Positions 51,552 to 61,299 of a DNA stretch of 64,000 bases are shown here, one piece after another. The notes beneath the pieces were generated by a model, which ran no database searches, was not told the DNA's origin, and saw only the letters and a program-made list of their open reading frames with translations. The first letter of the stretch is position 1, and every line of letters starts with the position of its first letter. The translations under genes were made by a program, and so were the position numbers. Source of the DNA: CAVVFX01 sp963747535 (lineage in GTDB: Bacteria > Acidobacteriota > Terriglobia > Bryobacterales > Bryobacteraceae); contig CAVVFX010000016.1 of assembly GCA_963747535.1 (NCBI GenBank), positions 1-64,000 on the forward strand. Reading direction: 5' to 3'.

Positions 51552-53016
51552 GAGCGATTTCAACTTCTTTCAGGGGCATTCTCGCGAGAATGGACGAGCC
51601 GAGTCCAACCTGCGAGATCACCTCCAGATTCCCTCCCAGCTTTTTGACGCGCTCCGCCATACCCAGTAGACCCAGGCCGCCGCGCGTGCGTGCCCCCGTG
51701 TCGAAACCAACGCCGTCATCCTCTACTGAAATCGAAAGAACATCATGGCGCGCCGCGACGCTGATCAAGATCCTTCGCGCGGATGCGTGCCTGGCAATAT
51801 TGGTCAGCGCTTCCTGCACCACCCGATAGACGCAAGTGCGATACTCTTCCGGAAGTTCGTCCAAGCCACCCTCGACCTCGAGCGAGACAGGTATGCCAGT
51901 GCGCCTGGAATGCTCTCTCCCCTGCCATTGCAAGGCCGGTATCAAGCCCAATTCATCGAGCATCGCCGGCCGCAGCCCCATGGCCAGGTCGCGGACCGTG
52001 CGCAGTGCCTGTTCCGCCAGTAACTTGGTCTCGGCGAGCCGCTCTCTTGATCCTTCCGCCGATAATTCGCCCGCTTCGTCCAGGTTCCCGAGCTCAATGC
52101 GTAGCGCCGTGAGCAGTTGTCCGACTTCGTCGTGCAGTTCGTGAGAAAGCCCCTTGCGCTCCTCCTCCTGCGCGTGCACCAGTTGCTGCGAGAGGCGGCG
52201 CAGTTCATGCCCCGCCTTTTCGATCTCCAGTTTCCTCTGCTGCGACGTCTTCTCCAGGCGGTTGATCCAATACAGGCTGAGCCCCGCGATCGCAAACCCC
52301 AGCAGGATGGTGACGATTACAGAACGAAGCACAAACACCGGCAATTCCTGCTGGCGCTGCTCCACATCCTGACGCTGTTTGACCAGCGTCTGTTGATTCA
52401 AGCTTTCGATCCTCGAAACGATATCGAGGATCTCGGCCCGGCGCGGAATCCTGGTTTTGAGGAATTCCTCGCTCTTCGCCAGTTTCTCCTCCGCTGTCCA
52501 TTGAAAGATCGGATCGAGCGATGACCAGTAAAGCTGCACCTCCCGATTCATTCTTTCGAGACTCGGAACATCTCCGGCGGGGATCCGGTTGCGCAACCGG
52601 TTCATCCCGTCGTCCACATTTTTTCGTAGCGTCAGCAGGACCTCGGGACTGCCACTATAAGGCTTGGCGGAGCGGTCGAGCAGGTAATCGCGCACCAGAA
52701 TGGCGGAGGTCTGCAATTGCGACCGGATGTCCGCCAGGTCCTTCTCGACCGCCAGATTATTCTGATACGCCTCCGACATTCTTGCCGTGATGGTGCTGGC
52801 CCGGTCCAAGGCCTCGAATCCCGAGAGAGCGATCAACACGATCAGGCCGCCGAAGCCCGCAATCAGAGCAGCCCAGAATCCCTGCCGCACCTCGCGCCTC
52901 CCGCTCCTCTCGAGCGGCAGACCTGGTGGGCCTCCGGGCGAATCGCTGGTTGGTGGTTTGGCCAAAACTTCTAGCTCTTCACTTTTAGCCTGTACGGGTT
53001 TTTGCCACTCGTCCAT
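51520..53016 (-). CDS. Two-component sensor histidine kinase (HisKA_3 type)
   Basis: About 498 residues from the ATG at 53016; a longer reading from 53073 is less likely. Two transmembrane helices (WAALIAGFGGLIVLIALSGF and VFVLRSVIVTILLGFAIAGL) bracket a periplasmic four-helix (CHASE3-like) sensor domain of about 170 residues. HisKA_3 with phospho-His in GLSHELHDEVGQLL, and HATPase_c with VVQEALTNIARHASA and VEDDGVGFD, then GLGLLGMAERV. Pairs with the downstream response regulator; signal unknown. Confidence 0.95.
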   Translation of the reverse strand: MDEWQKPVQAKSEELEVLAKPPTSDSPGGPPGLPLERSGRREVRQGFWAALIAGFGGLIVLIALSGFEALDRASTITARMSEAYQNNLAVEKDLADIRSQLQTSAILVRDYLLDRSAKPYSGSPEVLLTLRKNVDDGMNRLRNRIPAGDVPSLERMNREVQLYWSSLDPIFQWTAEEKLAKSEEFLKTRIPRRAEILDIVSRIESLNQQTLVKQRQDVEQRQQELPVFVLRSVIVTILLGFAIAGLSLYWINRLEKTSQQRKLEIEKAGHELRRLSQQLVHAQEEERKGLSHELHDEVGQLLTALRIELGNLDEAGELSAEGSRERLAETKLLAEQALRTVRDLAMGLRPAMLDELGLIPALQWQGREHSRRTGIPVSLEVEGGLDELPEEYRTCVYRVVQEALTNIARHASARRILISVAARHDVLSISVEDDGVGFDTGARTRGGLGLLGMAERVKKLGGNLEVISQVGLGSSILARMPLKEVEIAHEENSSVISG

Positions 53017-53346
53017 ACCCTTCTTAGGGTACGCGGCAAACACCTGCTCGTGCAGAATCACTGAGTGACACATGACTTACAAGTTGTGGTCAGGGCCCCA
53101 GAGGCGGGTAGTGTTTTTTCGACACAAAACTTGGTAGCATACTGATCAGCAGTCAGGCGCCTCGGGTTTTTTAACCCAAATTCCTCCATGGACCCGGGGT
53201 GCCTTTGGCTGCACTCACCTTTTCCCAGATTGACTCCGGCAACTCCTACCGCCCAAATCACGGTCTACCCTATCAATGGGATGTACTTACAGGCCTTACA
53301 GACGTACCATCAACTTGAACGAATTGCGGAGAGGAGTTTATTCCCA
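53017..53346. other. Gap upstream of divergent kinase and secreted-protein genes
   Basis: 330 bases between the histidine-kinase start and the gene at 53347, presumably holding both promoters. No clear -35/-10 pair or known operator was identified. Confidence 0.4.
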
Positions 53347-53826
53347 ATGAAACTCGAAGTTCTATGTCTAGTTGCTTCCTTTCTTTTTGCCAACGTAACC
53401 TGGGCCGATTCACCGGAGCGTCCCAACCTGACTGGTGTCTGGCGTCTGGAACCTTCGAAGTGCGAAATTCATTCCCATGTTGCACCCGAGCTTACCTGGC
53501 AGATCGAACAAAGTGACAGTGAGATTCACTTAATTCAGCGGCTCGGAGACAACAAGAATGGCGGCGACTGGCGCTGCGGTACGGATGGCAAGGACTGCAA
53601 GGTCAAGGATGAAGGCCACTCAGCCGTGGTCTCCTACTATTACAACGGGCCAGTGTTAGTGGAGTTGGAATCTGAAGGATCGAACCGGGATACGATAACC
53701 AAAAAGCGCATCTCGGTTTCCAAGGACGGCTCGCTGATCACGGTGGATGTAATTCACGTGCTCCCTCAAGGCATGCCGCCTGAGAAGCTCGTCCTATCAA
53801 AACAGGCTGCCACTGACAGTCATTGA
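53347..53826 (+). CDS. Small secreted protein of unknown function
   Basis: 159 residues from the ATG at 53347, which fits a signal peptide (LEVLCLVASFLFANVTWA). GAGGAG lies about 11 bases upstream, a little far. The mature part is a small beta barrel: RPNLTGVWRLEPSKCEIHSH, LTWQIEQSDSEIHLIQ, GDWRCGTDGKDCKV with three or four cysteines. The GVWRLEPSKC motif is common in Acidobacterial extracytoplasmic proteins of unknown role. Confidence 0.7.
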   Translation: MKLEVLCLVASFLFANVTWADSPERPNLTGVWRLEPSKCEIHSHVAPELTWQIEQSDSEIHLIQRLGDNKNGGDWRCGTDGKDCKVKDEGHSAVVSYYYNGPVLVELESEGSNRDTITKKRISVSKDGSLITVDVIHVLPQGMPPEKLVLSKQAATDSH

Positions 53827-54175
53827 GCCGCTAACCAAGCCCTGGGATCCTTCTGAGCCGTGACCGTCGGGGAGCGGTTGGCGCGCCAACTCTAGCGACG
53901 TTGTGTTTAGCTGAGCTACGGCCGCACGATGGAGCCGTCCATCCGGCGGTCATTCCCCCGGCTGTGCCCGGCATCCTTGTAGGGATACTAAGCCGCCACT
54001 TTCTCGTCGATGCCGATACCCCAGCCCGGCTTGTGAGGGTGCTCCCGTCGCACGGCTACGAGGATTATGCGCCGCAGTCGCCGTTCTTCAGGTGATAATC
54101 CCGCGTGAGCGCGTAACGGCTCACGAGACCCAAAATTGGCGTCATTTTCGTTGCTCAGGGAGGACCGTAGTCTAC
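53827..54175. other. Gap without supported gene
   Basis: 349 bases between convergent genes. One open frame (53901-54095) has no start signal or family; nothing else recognised. Confidence 0.45.
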
Positions 54176-55171
54176 CTAGATTTCCGATCCCGGCTTGATG
54201 GCGTAGTACCCCTTGCGAGCCTCGATCTTGAGATCCTTATCCTTCAGCTTGATCTCCAGCTTCCGGTAGCTGCCGTCTTTCTCAGGATTCGTCGGCGTGT
54301 ACCCGATGGCGTACTGGCTGCGCATCTCCGCCTGCAGTTCATCGAAGACGTTGTTCAGAGTATGTTTGCGGTCGACCTCGTAGACATGTCCGCCCGTCTC
54401 GTCCGACATCCGCTTGAGGACGCCTTTGTCACCCCCTCCACCCATGCTGAATCCGCCCCGGTAGTAGAAGCCGGGATCCACATAGTAGACGCTATAGATC
54501 ACCGAATCGGTCTTCTGCGCCGCCTCGACCGCTTTCTGCCAGGTAAGCTTGCTGCCCTGGTCCCCGCCATCCGTAATCAGGACCATCACTTTGCGGCCGA
54601 CCTCGTGCACCAGCCGGTCCGACGCAGCCAGATAAATCGCGTCGAACAGCACCGTTCCATGCGGCCGGTCGGCCCCCGGAACCGTTGACGGATGTATTCC
54701 GGAAAATCCGGCATTGAGCTTGAGCTCGTTAAGGGCACGCTGCAGCAGGCGTGTGGAGTTGGTGAGGTCCTGCAGCAGTTCCGAGTCCGCGCCGAAACTG
54801 ATCACGAAAGCCTGGTCTTTCTTTTTGATCACCTGGCTGAAGAACTGGCTGGCCGCGCTCCTTTCAATGTCGATGAGATTTCCCTGGCTGGCGCTGACGT
54901 CCACCAGCATTCCGATGGTCAGGGGAAGATCCGTCTCTTTCGAAAAATACTTGACGGTTTGAAGTTTGCCGTCTTCGAAAATCTGGAAATCGTCTTTCGA
55001 CAAGCTGTTGACGAAGGCGCCGTGCTTATCGCGTACGGAGGCCAGCACGCTCACCACGTCGACGTCTACTTTAATTGGGGCGTCGGAGGTGTCCTGCGCG
55101 CGCCCCGTTTTCCAGGAAACCAGCGTCCCCGCAACTACCAAAAAGACCGCAACCCAAGCTGTACACTTCAT
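54176..55171 (-). CDS. Secreted VWA-domain protein (Acidobacteria type)
   Basis: 331 residues with a signal peptide (AWVAVFLVVAGTLVSW). A short beta domain (VDVVSVLASVRDKHGAFVNS, KDDFQIFEDGKLQTV) leads to a von Willebrand A domain with MIDAS motif MLVDVSASQ, and further ligands in TVLFDAIYLA and VLITDGGDQG. Very common in Acidobacteria; VWA domains bind proteins through a metal ion. Function unknown. It is divergent from the AlkA-like gene. Confidence 0.9.
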   Translation of the reverse strand: MKCTAWVAVFLVVAGTLVSWKTGRAQDTSDAPIKVDVDVVSVLASVRDKHGAFVNSLSKDDFQIFEDGKLQTVKYFSKETDLPLTIGMLVDVSASQGNLIDIERSAASQFFSQVIKKKDQAFVISFGADSELLQDLTNSTRLLQRALNELKLNAGFSGIHPSTVPGADRPHGTVLFDAIYLAASDRLVHEVGRKVMVLITDGGDQGSKLTWQKAVEAAQKTDSVIYSVYYVDPGFYYRGGFSMGGGGDKGVLKRMSDETGGHVYEVDRKHTLNNVFDELQAEMRSQYAIGYTPTNPEKDGSYRKLEIKLKDKDLKIEARKGYYAIKPGSEI

Positions 55172-55249
55172 ATCGGATAATTTAGTGACGCGCTTTGCCC
55201 GCGCCGTGTTTCAAATCGCTGTACGTTTCGGTGAGCACATTTGAATGCC

Positions 55250-55852
55250 ATGAAAAAAGCACTGCAACATCTCAAAAAAGACCCGGTGATGCGGACGATT
55301 ATCGAACGCGTCGGGCCGTATACCATGGAGTTCCGGGAGCCAAGTTTCTCCACGCTGGTCCGATCGATAGTTTACCAACAGCTGAGCGGCAAAGTGGCGT
55401 CGGTTATCTTGCGGCGGCTGACCGACGCCCTGCCGGAGGGTCAGGTGACTCCGCAGAACATCCTGCGGTTGCGTCCGGACCGGATGCGCAAGCTGGGTCT
55501 GTCGCGCGCCAAGACCGAATACATCCGCGACCTCGCCAGGCGTACCGCGAAAGGCGAAGTCGTCTTCGAAATGTTGCTGGAACTCGAGGACCACGCCGTG
55601 ATCGAACATCTGACTCGGGTCAAGGGCATCGGCGTCTGGACTGCGCACATGTTCCTGATGTTCGCTCTCAAGCGGCCCAACGTTCTGCCGGTCGGGGATC
55701 TGGGGGTGCGGTCGGCCATTCGCAAAGAGTACGGATTGGAGGCCTTGCCGACGGCGCGGGAGATCGAGGATCTGGCGCAGTCCTGGCATCCTTACTGTTC
55801 GGTCGCGACGTGGTACCTGTGGCGGAGCCTCGATGGCAGCGCGCAGATCTAA
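55250..55852 (+). CDS. DNA-3-methyladenine glycosylase II (AlkA-like)
   Basis: 200 residues from the ATG at 55250; 55241 adds three. HhH-GPD glycosylase: STLVRSIVYQQLSGKVASVI, helix-hairpin-helix LTRVKGIGVWTAHMFLMFAL, catalytic Asp in VLPVGDLGVR and the closing SWHPYCSVATWYLWR. Removes alkylated purines from DNA. No Fe-S cysteines, as expected for this group. Single gene between a divergent VWA gene and the ABC permease. Confidence 0.93.
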   Translation: MKKALQHLKKDPVMRTIIERVGPYTMEFREPSFSTLVRSIVYQQLSGKVASVILRRLTDALPEGQVTPQNILRLRPDRMRKLGLSRAKTEYIRDLARRTAKGEVVFEMLLELEDHAVIEHLTRVKGIGVWTAHMFLMFALKRPNVLPVGDLGVRSAIRKEYGLEALPTAREIEDLAQSWHPYCSVATWYLWRSLDGSAQI

Positions 55853-55954
55853 TTTATCGGTTCCGGACATCCATCGCCAGTCGCGTCCGGCGTCTTGGAG
55901 CGCCCGTAAAATTAATATTGCGAACCCGTCACCCTCGCGCAGCGTTATACTTTC

Positions 55955-58417
55955 GTGAGCATCCTGATCTCCGACCTCCGACATTCCATACGCCTGCTGG
56001 CCAAAAGCCCGGGCTTCACGATTGTTGCGGTGCTCGCGCTGGCGCTCGGCATTGGCGCCAATACGGCGATCTTCTCGGTAATCAACCGCGTCCTGCTCGA
56101 ACCGCTGCCCTTTCGCGATTCAGAGCGTATTATGCGAGTCCAACGCCAGTTTAAACAGGGCAGCGGCAATTCCATATCCATTACCAGATTCATGGTGTGG
56201 CGAGACTGTAGCGCATTCCAATCGATGGCGGTCTACGATTTCGGCGGCGTCAGCCTGAACCTGGGCGCGGAGGCTCGTCCCAATCCGGTAACCGCGATCC
56301 ACGCCTCATCCGGCTTCTTCGATGTCTTCGGTGTGTCGCCGGTGCTCGGCCGGACGTATACACCGGCCGAGGACTTGCCTGCCGCCGGGCGCTTTGCGGT
56401 GATTACGTTCCATCTTTGGAAGGACCGCCTGGCTGGCGATCCGGATATCGCCGGCAAGCCGATCCTGCTGGGATCGGAGCCGTACGTCGTGCTGGGGGTT
56501 CTGCCCGAGAACTACCAGCCGGATCCGCCCGCCGATCTTTATCTGCCGGTTCAAGCCGACCCGAATAGCCGGAGCCACGCGAACTACCTTCTGTCCGCGG
56601 GGCGCCTGCGCCCCGGCGCCACGATGGCCTCTGCCAGGGCGGAGCTCAAGGTGGTTGCCGAGCGATTCCGCACGAAGTATCCGAAAGAGATGAACAAGGA
56701 CGAATCCATCGGGGTGATTCCGTTACGCGAAGCCATCTCCGGGGACATCAAACCCGCGCTGATCACCTTGTCCGTGGCGGTCGTCTTCGTGCTTCTGATG
56801 GCCTGCGCCAACGTGGCCAATCTCCTGCTGGCGCGCGCGGCCTCCCGGCAGAAGGAAATCGCCATCCGCACCGCGGTGGGAGCCGGGCGTGGGCGCATCA
56901 TTCGTCAACTCCTGACCGAGAGCCTCCTGCTGGCGTCGGCGGGCGGTGTTGCGGGCCTCTTCCTGGGGATCGCAGGTGTGCGGGCGCTGCTGGCCGCAAG
57001 TCCCGGAAATATTCCCCGGATTAACGATCCGCTGCATGCGACGGCGTCCATCTCCGCGATTGACTGGCGCGTCCTCGCGTTCCTGTTTGCGATTACAGCG
57101 CTGACCGGCGTCCTGTTCGGCGCCTTCCCCGCTCTCCGGATCTCGCGGCTGGACGTCCAGTCTGTTCTCAAAGAATCGAGCGGTCGATCAGCCACCAGCC
57201 TGCGGCACAACCGCGTGCGCGCCCTGCTGGTAGTCAGTGAAATCGCCTTGGCCCTGGTTCTGCTCATCGGCGCGGCGCTGATGATCCGCAGTTTCGCCGG
57301 AATCCGGGCGGTGCGTCCCGGTTTCGAGACCCACAACGTTCTCACCATGAGGACTTCCACGGCTGGCCCACGCTACAATTCGACAGCCAATTTCGCCGCG
57401 ATGATCCGGCTGGCCACCACACGGATCGAAGCGCTTCCGGGTGTACAGTTCGCTGCCAGCACGTCGGTGCTGCCGGCTGTAGGCGATCTCGATTTAACGT
57501 TCGAAATTGAGCGTAAGTCCGGCGGCAACACCAAGGGAGACGAGTACTGGCGGGCGATTTCACCGCATTTTTTCCAGGCGCTTAAAATTCCTCTGGTGCG
57601 CGGCCGCGTGTTCAGCGAGCGCGACACCGCGGGTTCGCCTCGCGTGATTGTGATTAGCGAGAGGTTCGCCGAGCAATACTGGCCCAAGGAAAATCCCATC
57701 GGACAGCGCATCACGATTGGCCGCGATATCGGTTCGGATTTCGCGGAGCCGCCGCGCGAAGTGGTGGGGATTGTCGGCAACGTGCACGAGGGCGGCTTGC
57801 AGTACGGGCTCCGATCCGTAATGTATGTCCCGGCGACACAAGTGCTCGATAGCGTGACGCGCCTGGCCAATAGCGTGATTCCGTTGAGCTGGGTGGTTCG
57901 TACGCAGGTGCCCCCGTCTATGGTGAGGGCGGCTATCGAACGCGAATTAGTAAGACTCGACCCGGCGTTGCTACCGCTGAAAGTGCAAACCATGGACGAG
58001 TACCTGGCGCAATCGACCGCGCGCCAGGAGTTCGACATGTTGCTGCTTACGGTCTTCGCCGCAGTGGCGCTTTTGTTAGCGGCGTCCGGTATTTACGGAC
58101 TGATGGCCTACAATGTGGAGCAGCGAACGCAGGAGATCGGCATCCGCATGGCGTTGGGCGCAGGGCGGGGACAAGTCACGCGCCTGGTTCTCGGACAGGG
58201 CATGACGCTCGCAGGGTTCGGTGTCGCGATCGGTCTGGCCGCGGCCTGGGGATTGATGCGTTTTCTCGCCAGCTTTCTTTTTGGTGTCAAGGCTACCGAC
58301 CCGGCGACCTTCGCGGGAGTGGCCGCAGGGCTGGCCTGCGTGGCGCTGCTGGCATCGGTCGTGCCCGCCCGCCGGGCAACCCTGGTCGATCCCATGGACG
58401 CTCTTCGCCACGAATGA
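55955..58417 (+). CDS. ABC transporter permease of the ADOP (Acidobacterial duplicated orphan permease) type
   Basis: 820 residues from a GTG at 55955. Two FtsX/MacB-type units: first MacB_PCD domain about 30-245 after the helix FTIVAVLALALGIGANTAIF, FtsX helices at about 270, 330 and 370; second periplasmic domain about 445-660; last FtsX helices from about 690 (MLLLTVFAAVALLLAASGIY). Motifs EIAIRTAVGAGRGRIIRQLL and EIGIRMALGAGRGQVTRLVL are typical of both halves. ADOPs are listed as orphan permeases with no ATPase nearby, as here. Possibly exports peptides, lipids or drugs. Confidence 0.92.
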   Translation: MSILISDLRHSIRLLAKSPGFTIVAVLALALGIGANTAIFSVINRVLLEPLPFRDSERIMRVQRQFKQGSGNSISITRFMVWRDCSAFQSMAVYDFGGVSLNLGAEARPNPVTAIHASSGFFDVFGVSPVLGRTYTPAEDLPAAGRFAVITFHLWKDRLAGDPDIAGKPILLGSEPYVVLGVLPENYQPDPPADLYLPVQADPNSRSHANYLLSAGRLRPGATMASARAELKVVAERFRTKYPKEMNKDESIGVIPLREAISGDIKPALITLSVAVVFVLLMACANVANLLLARAASRQKEIAIRTAVGAGRGRIIRQLLTESLLLASAGGVAGLFLGIAGVRALLAASPGNIPRINDPLHATASISAIDWRVLAFLFAITALTGVLFGAFPALRISRLDVQSVLKESSGRSATSLRHNRVRALLVVSEIALALVLLIGAALMIRSFAGIRAVRPGFETHNVLTMRTSTAGPRYNSTANFAAMIRLATTRIEALPGVQFAASTSVLPAVGDLDLTFEIERKSGGNTKGDEYWRAISPHFFQALKIPLVRGRVFSERDTAGSPRVIVISERFAEQYWPKENPIGQRITIGRDIGSDFAEPPREVVGIVGNVHEGGLQYGLRSVMYVPATQVLDSVTRLANSVIPLSWVVRTQVPPSMVRAAIERELVRLDPALLPLKVQTMDEYLAQSTARQEFDMLLLTVFAAVALLLAASGIYGLMAYNVEQRTQEIGIRMALGAGRGQVTRLVLGQGMTLAGFGVAIGLAAAWGLMRFLASFLFGVKATDPATFAGVAAGLACVALLASVVPARRATLVDPMDALRHE

Positions 58418-58448
58418 GGTCGGCCTTGGGAGACAGGCTGCTCCGAAG

Positions 58449-58525
58449 CCAAACCGTGGCGCAGACCATCGTTTTTTGTGGTCTGCGGGCTGCGCAGTGG
58501 CCGAGATGGTCTGTCCCACGGTGGA
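58449..58525. repeat. Stem-loop repeat (GCAGACCATCG family), copy 2, double form
   Basis: CCAAACCGTGGCGCAGACCA, TCGTTTTTTG and TGGTCTGC, then a mirrored part ending GATGGTCTGTCCCACGGTGG. The outer arms (CCGTGG...CCACGG) make a larger hairpin around the inner one. Confidence 0.65.
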
Positions 58526-58549
58526 AATGGTAAGTTCAACTGAGCAGGT

Positions 58550-59206
58550 ATGAAACTCCTCTCTCTGAACGTCGGCCGGCCGCAAGCTGTCGATACTCCG
58601 CGTGGACCAGTGCTCACCGCCATATGGAAATCTCCCGTCGACGGACGGATCGCGTTGCGCCGCTTCAACCTTGCCGGCGATCAGCAGGCCGACCTGAAGG
58701 TCCACGGCGGAGAAGCCAAAGCCGTCTATCTCTATCCCTCCGAACACTACGCATTCTGGCGCGGAGAACTTCCCGGCGTGGATCTCCCTCCCGGTATGTT
58801 CGGCGAGAATCTGACCACCGAAGGGGTGGATGAGCGTGCACTACAGATCGGCGACCGCTTCCGGATCGGCACGGCCGTATTGCAGGTTTCGCAACCGCGC
58901 ATGCCCTGCTTCAAGCTGGCGTTGAAATTCGGACGCCCCGACATGGTCAAACGTTTCTGGCTCAGTGGCCGCTCCGGCATCTATTTCTCGATTGTCGAAG
59001 AGGGAGAAATGGGCGCCGGTGATGAGATCGTGCCGGTGTCGCGCGTATCGGAGGGCATCACTGTCGCCGAGTTGGTCGAACTCTATCGCGACCCCGCTCC
59101 TGACCCCGCCCGAATCCAGGCCGCACTCAACGCTCCTCTTGCCGGAAGCTGGAAGACCGAGCTGCGCGAACGGCTATACGGGACCGACCCGTCAATCGAG
59201 TCATAA
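58550..59206 (+). CDS. MOSC-domain protein (YiiM-like)
   Basis: 218 residues. MOSC fold with VDGRIALRRFNLAGDQQADL, VHGGEAKAVYLYPSEHYAFW, MFGENLTTEGVDERALQIGD and the conserved cysteine in QPRMPCFKLALKFG. A C-terminal 3-alpha domain (about 165-215) places it with YiiM and relatives, molybdenum-cofactor enzymes that reduce N-hydroxylated bases or transfer sulfur. Single gene; the start gives a normal family N-terminus. Confidence 0.9.
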   Translation: MKLLSLNVGRPQAVDTPRGPVLTAIWKSPVDGRIALRRFNLAGDQQADLKVHGGEAKAVYLYPSEHYAFWRGELPGVDLPPGMFGENLTTEGVDERALQIGDRFRIGTAVLQVSQPRMPCFKLALKFGRPDMVKRFWLSGRSGIYFSIVEEGEMGAGDEIVPVSRVSEGITVAELVELYRDPAPDPARIQAALNAPLAGSWKTELRERLYGTDPSIES

Positions 59207-59230
59207 AACCCGATCGACAATCTGCGAAGC

Positions 59231-59353
59231 TGAGTACCAACTTGCAAAAATTGGCGTACGGAACCGCTTGCTTCCGCGCGCGGCTCAGCAACAGCTTCCG
59301 AGCCACGACCGTTTAGGGAGTGGTTGCAGCGAACTCTTGCAAGTAGGTACTAG
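59231..59353 (-). repeat. MITE-like repeat, copy 5
   Basis: Reverse orientation, 123 bases with flanks: TACCAACTTGCAAAAATTGG at the left, TTCCGCGCGCGGCTCAGC in the centre and GAACTCTTGCAAGTAGGTA at the right, then CTAG. The longest copy, with both ends complete. Confidence 0.85.
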
Positions 59354-59399
59354 GTGGGTCCTCTCAGGTAAGACAGCTCGGAAAAAATGGAAGCTTATC

Positions 59400-59452
59400 C
59401 ACCGGTATCCCCTCGGCGTCCTCCGCGAGTCTCGGCGTCTCTGCGTTAAAAG
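59400..59452. repeat. CGCAGAGG-family repeat arm, copy 3
   Basis: CCCTCGGCGTCCTCCGCGAG then TCTCGGCGTCTCTGCGTTAA, a single arm of the family at 12521-12675. No gene is supported in 59207-59547 apart from this and MITE copy 5. Confidence 0.5.
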
Positions 59453-59547
59453 TCAGCGCTCGGGTATGCTACTCACGTCCCCATCAGGATACTGGAGCCC
59501 CGCGCGAAATCGTCAGCGCTGACGCGCAGACCGACTAAAATCAAGAG

Positions 59548-60336
59548 ATGTACCGCCTGCTACCGCTTCTCCTCATAGCGCTCACTCTCCCGGCCCAGAC
59601 CCCTGCGCTGGACAAGCCCCCTCAGGACATCGACGACGCCCTGCGCGCCCGCATCAAGCAGTTTTACGACTACCACCTCTCGCGCAAATACCGCCAGTGC
59701 GAAGCACTGATTGCAGAGGAGTCGAAAGACGATTTCTACGTGATGACCAAGCCGCAACTCGAAGCCTACAAAATCGGCAGTATCGAATACTCGGAGCACT
59801 TTACGAAAGCCAAAGTGGTGATCGTCGGGACGATGCCCGTCCTGCTTCCCATGTCCGCCGCAAAAATCATGGAGCAGCCGTTCGCTAGCTTCTGGAAATC
59901 CGAGAATGGCGTATGGCTTTGGTATTACAACAAGGCCGCTTCGCAGGACACTCCTTTCGGCAAGGCCAAGCCAGGTTCAAATGCGCCGGGAGAGGCCGGC
60001 AGTCTGACTCAAATGCCGGAGGTGAACCTGGCGGCGCTGCAGTCTGCTCTCAAGATCGACCGCACTCGCATCAATCTTGCCGGCGGTAAACCGCAGACCG
60101 TGAAGGTCACCAACACTTTGCCCGGTCCGGCATCACTGACAGTCGCCTGCCCTCTCGGGCCGCTCGCCGAAAATGGCATCACGGCGACCTTTGACAAACC
60201 AGCTCTGAAGGGTAACGAAACCGCGATTCTGACGCTCACCGCCGATCCAGGCAAACACTCAGGTCCTTTGCCGTTGCAGATCATGGTCTCGCCAACCAAC
60301 CAGGTACTGGACCTCACCGTCACCGTCTCGCGCTGA
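59548..60336 (+). CDS. Secreted protein of unknown function
   Basis: 262 residues with a signal peptide (RLLPLLLIALTLPAQ). N-terminal part (about 30-150) resembles a nuclear-transport-factor-like cone: LRARIKQFYDYHLSRKYRQC, DDFYVMTKPQL, WKSENGVWLWYYNK. The C-terminal 90 residues (VNLAALQSALKIDRTRINLA, GGKPQTVKVTNTLPGPAS) look like an Ig-type beta-sandwich. No family with known function recognised. Confidence 0.7.
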   Translation: MYRLLPLLLIALTLPAQTPALDKPPQDIDDALRARIKQFYDYHLSRKYRQCEALIAEESKDDFYVMTKPQLEAYKIGSIEYSEHFTKAKVVIVGTMPVLLPMSAAKIMEQPFASFWKSENGVWLWYYNKAASQDTPFGKAKPGSNAPGEAGSLTQMPEVNLAALQSALKIDRTRINLAGGKPQTVKVTNTLPGPASLTVACPLGPLAENGITATFDKPALKGNETAILTLTADPGKHSGPLPLQIMVSPTNQVLDLTVTVSR

Positions 60337-60711
60337 CTGATGGCGAAAGACGGCGGCTGCGCAGCCGCTCGGCTTTGGCCTTTGTGGGGCGGACGCCCGC
60401 GTCCGCGAGCGACCCCCTGGTCGCCCTTGTCGCGCAAACGACAGGCTTTGGTGTGCGAAGCGGTCTGGGTTGTGGCTATTTCCGCGGCTTTGCCTTTCAC
60501 CCGACGATTCGAGACGAAGCCGGAGAAACGTGCTTTCCCCATTACATGTGCCCTCTGCTTCGCAAGAAGTTGAAATTCAAATGGCAAAAGTCCAGCGGCT
60601 GCTGCGTAGTCGGGCAGACCACGAAAAACGATGGCCTGCCCTACGAAGCTGCTGAAATCCAGTCTGGTCAGCTAACCGCCGCCGCCCTGCATAGTCTAAA
60701 CTGTCAGCCGG
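60337..60711. other. Gap with palindromic repeats
   Basis: 375 bases before the sigma-factor gene. It starts with GC-rich inverted sequence (GCGGCTGCGCAGCCGC), contains a stem-loop repeat at 60606-60645 and shows no gene. Confidence 0.5.
60606..60645. repeat. Stem-loop repeat (GCAGACCATCG family), copy 3, inverted
   Basis: CGTAGTCGGGCAGACCACGA, AAAACGATGG and CCTGCCCTACG; reversed relative to the copies at 44019 and 58449. The outer CGTAG/CTACG arms extend the stem. Confidence 0.65.
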
Positions 60712-61299
60712 ATGGAAATCAGCGATGAAGCGGCTGTCGAACTGACACGGCGCGGCGACCCCGACGCGTTTCGTGTCCTCGTCGACCGCCATAGCCGCGC
60801 TGTATACCGCCTGGCCTGGCGAATGACCGCCAATTCACATGAAGCGGAAGACATTGTGCAGGAAACCTTTTTGCGCGCCTACAAACAACTGAAGCGTTTC
60901 GACGGCCGCGCCGCCTTTGGCACCTGGGTCCATCGCATCGCCGTCAATTGCTCCCTGGACCTGATCCGCGCCCGCAAGCGCCGGCAGGAAACCACCGTGG
61001 ACTCGAACGCGGACGGCGACGATCGCCGCCTGCTGAATATCCACTCATCCGATCCCTCGCCGGAGCGGTCGGTACAGAGCGCGCAGGTTCGCGAACTCCT
61101 GGCCCGCGCCATGCAGGATTTGAGCGACATGGAACGCTGCGCCTTCACCCTGCGGCATCATGACGGCCTCGGGATCGAAGAAATCAGCCGGACTCTCGGC
61201 GTACAGCCCAATGCCGCCAAACACAGTATTTTCCGGGCGATGAAGAAACTGCGCGCCGTTCTGGGGCCGGCGCTCAATTCTGCGAAAGGAGTGGCGTGA
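60712..61299 (+). CDS. ECF-family RNA polymerase sigma factor
   Basis: 195 residues. Region 2 (RAVYRLAWRMTANSHEAEDI, VQETFLRAYKQL, RFDGRAAFGTWVHRIAVNCS) and region 4 (LSDMERCAFTLRHHDGLGIE, EISRTLGVQPNAAKHSIFRA) are complete; regions 1 and 3 are absent as in ECF factors. The stop overlaps the start of the zf-HC2 gene, its evident anti-sigma factor. Likely controls an envelope- or stress-related set that includes its own operon. Confidence 0.93.
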   Translation: MEISDEAAVELTRRGDPDAFRVLVDRHSRAVYRLAWRMTANSHEAEDIVQETFLRAYKQLKRFDGRAAFGTWVHRIAVNCSLDLIRARKRRQETTVDSNADGDDRRLLNIHSSDPSPERSVQSAQVRELLARAMQDLSDMERCAFTLRHHDGLGIEEISRTLGVQPNAAKHSIFRAMKKLRAVLGPALNSAKGVA